From Candidatus Cloacimonadota bacterium (GTDB lineage: Bacteria > Cloacimonadota > Cloacimonadia > Cloacimonadales > Cloacimonadaceae), in assembly GCA_023230795.1 (NCBI GenBank), contig JALNWR010000175.1, positions 1-5,434 on the forward strand: DNA of 5,434 bases, read 5' to 3'. The notes beneath the pieces were generated by a model. It made no database searches. It was not told the origin of the DNA and saw nothing but the letters and a program-made list of their open reading frames with translations. Positions 5,406-5,434 of the stretch are shown piece by piece (position 1 is the first letter of the stretch; each line of letters begins with the position of its first letter). The position numbers and the translations under genes are program-made.

Positions 5406-5426
5406 GTTCCTTACACTTTATATATT
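5398..5426 (+). promoter_or_regulatory. Weak sigma-70-like promoter candidate pointing out of the window
   Basis: TTGTTC (5398-5403) and TATATT (5421-5426) are separated by exactly 17 bases. The -10 box matches TATAAT at five of six positions, the -35 box matches TTGACA at only three. It would drive a gene beyond the right edge. The sequence is A/T-rich and partly symmetric, so a minus-strand reading or chance is also possible. Confidence 0.22.
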
Positions 5427-5434
5427 GTCTTACG

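Larger units (their letters stand above)
5126..5434. other. Non-coding tail: structured intergenic region without a convincing gene
   Basis: After the last stop codon no open frame has clear family features. From left to right the region holds the tandem array (to 5225), an A/C-rich stretch at about 5229-5272, a GTCCC-AGC-GGGAC hairpin, paired TTGAGTC words near 5324-5343, a GTTGG/CCAAC hairpin and a GAGAACA/TGTTCTC hairpin, ending in A/T-rich sequence. Three short open frames compete on the two strands: plus 5219-5386 (55 residues), minus 5294-5392 (32 residues) and minus 5227-5292 (21 residues). None has a good ribosome site at normal spacing. The density of small dyads suggests an RNA- or DNA-level element rather than a protein gene. 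Confidence 0.6.

Overview
The window is a compact bacterial segment with one block of same-strand genes followed by a non-coding, repeat-rich tail. Base composition is roughly balanced. Starts are ATG or GTG, Shine-Dalgarno sites are few, and gene ends overlap or nearly touch. Nothing here fixes the taxon. The gene content (sugar-modifying enzymes of O-antigen or exopolysaccharide type) and the repeat-bearing intergenic tail would suit an anaerobic or environmental Gram-negative such as a Cloacimonadota/FCB-group member, but that is a guess.

Layout. Bases 1-684 hold the 3' part of a metallo-beta-lactamase-fold hydrolase whose true start lies upstream of the window. An AT-rich gap of 57 bp follows. 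Bases 742-5125 form a tight four-gene run: a SAM-dependent methyltransferase with a PrmC/HemK-like NAPY motif (742-1416), a PP-loop ATP-dependent enzyme of the WbpG/WbuX/PseA N-acetyl-sugar amidotransferase type (1409-2503), a NodU/CmcH/TobZ-type O-carbamoyltransferase (2506-4320), and a NodB-fold polysaccharide deacetylase (about 4313-5125). The junctions are an 8-bp overlap, a 2-bp gap and an 8-bp (or 20-bp) overlap, so the four are almost certainly one translationally coupled operon.

Together these four enzymes look like a tailoring cassette for an amino-sugar glycan or glycoconjugate. The deacetylase would expose an amine, the methyltransferase could methylate it, the PP-loop enzyme could install an amidine or amide via an adenylated intermediate, and the carbamoyltransferase would decorate a hydroxyl. 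The combination parallels the NodB, NodS and NodU tailoring activities of rhizobial Nod factor synthesis, but no NodC- or NodA-like gene is in view. The real substrate is unknown.

Bases 5126-5434 contain no convincing gene. They begin with an unusual G/T-rich higher-order tandem repeat: seven 15-bp units arranged as ABC-ABC-D (5121-5225), whose first unit contains the stop codon of the deacetylase. A segment rich in A and C follows, then several small perfect inverted repeats (near 5218-5248, 5275-5287, 5346-5363 and 5385-5405). Short open frames on both strands cross this area and cannot all be real. The tail is best viewed as a structured intergenic element, possibly dispersed in the host genome, with a weak promoter-like AT-rich sequence at the window's right edge.
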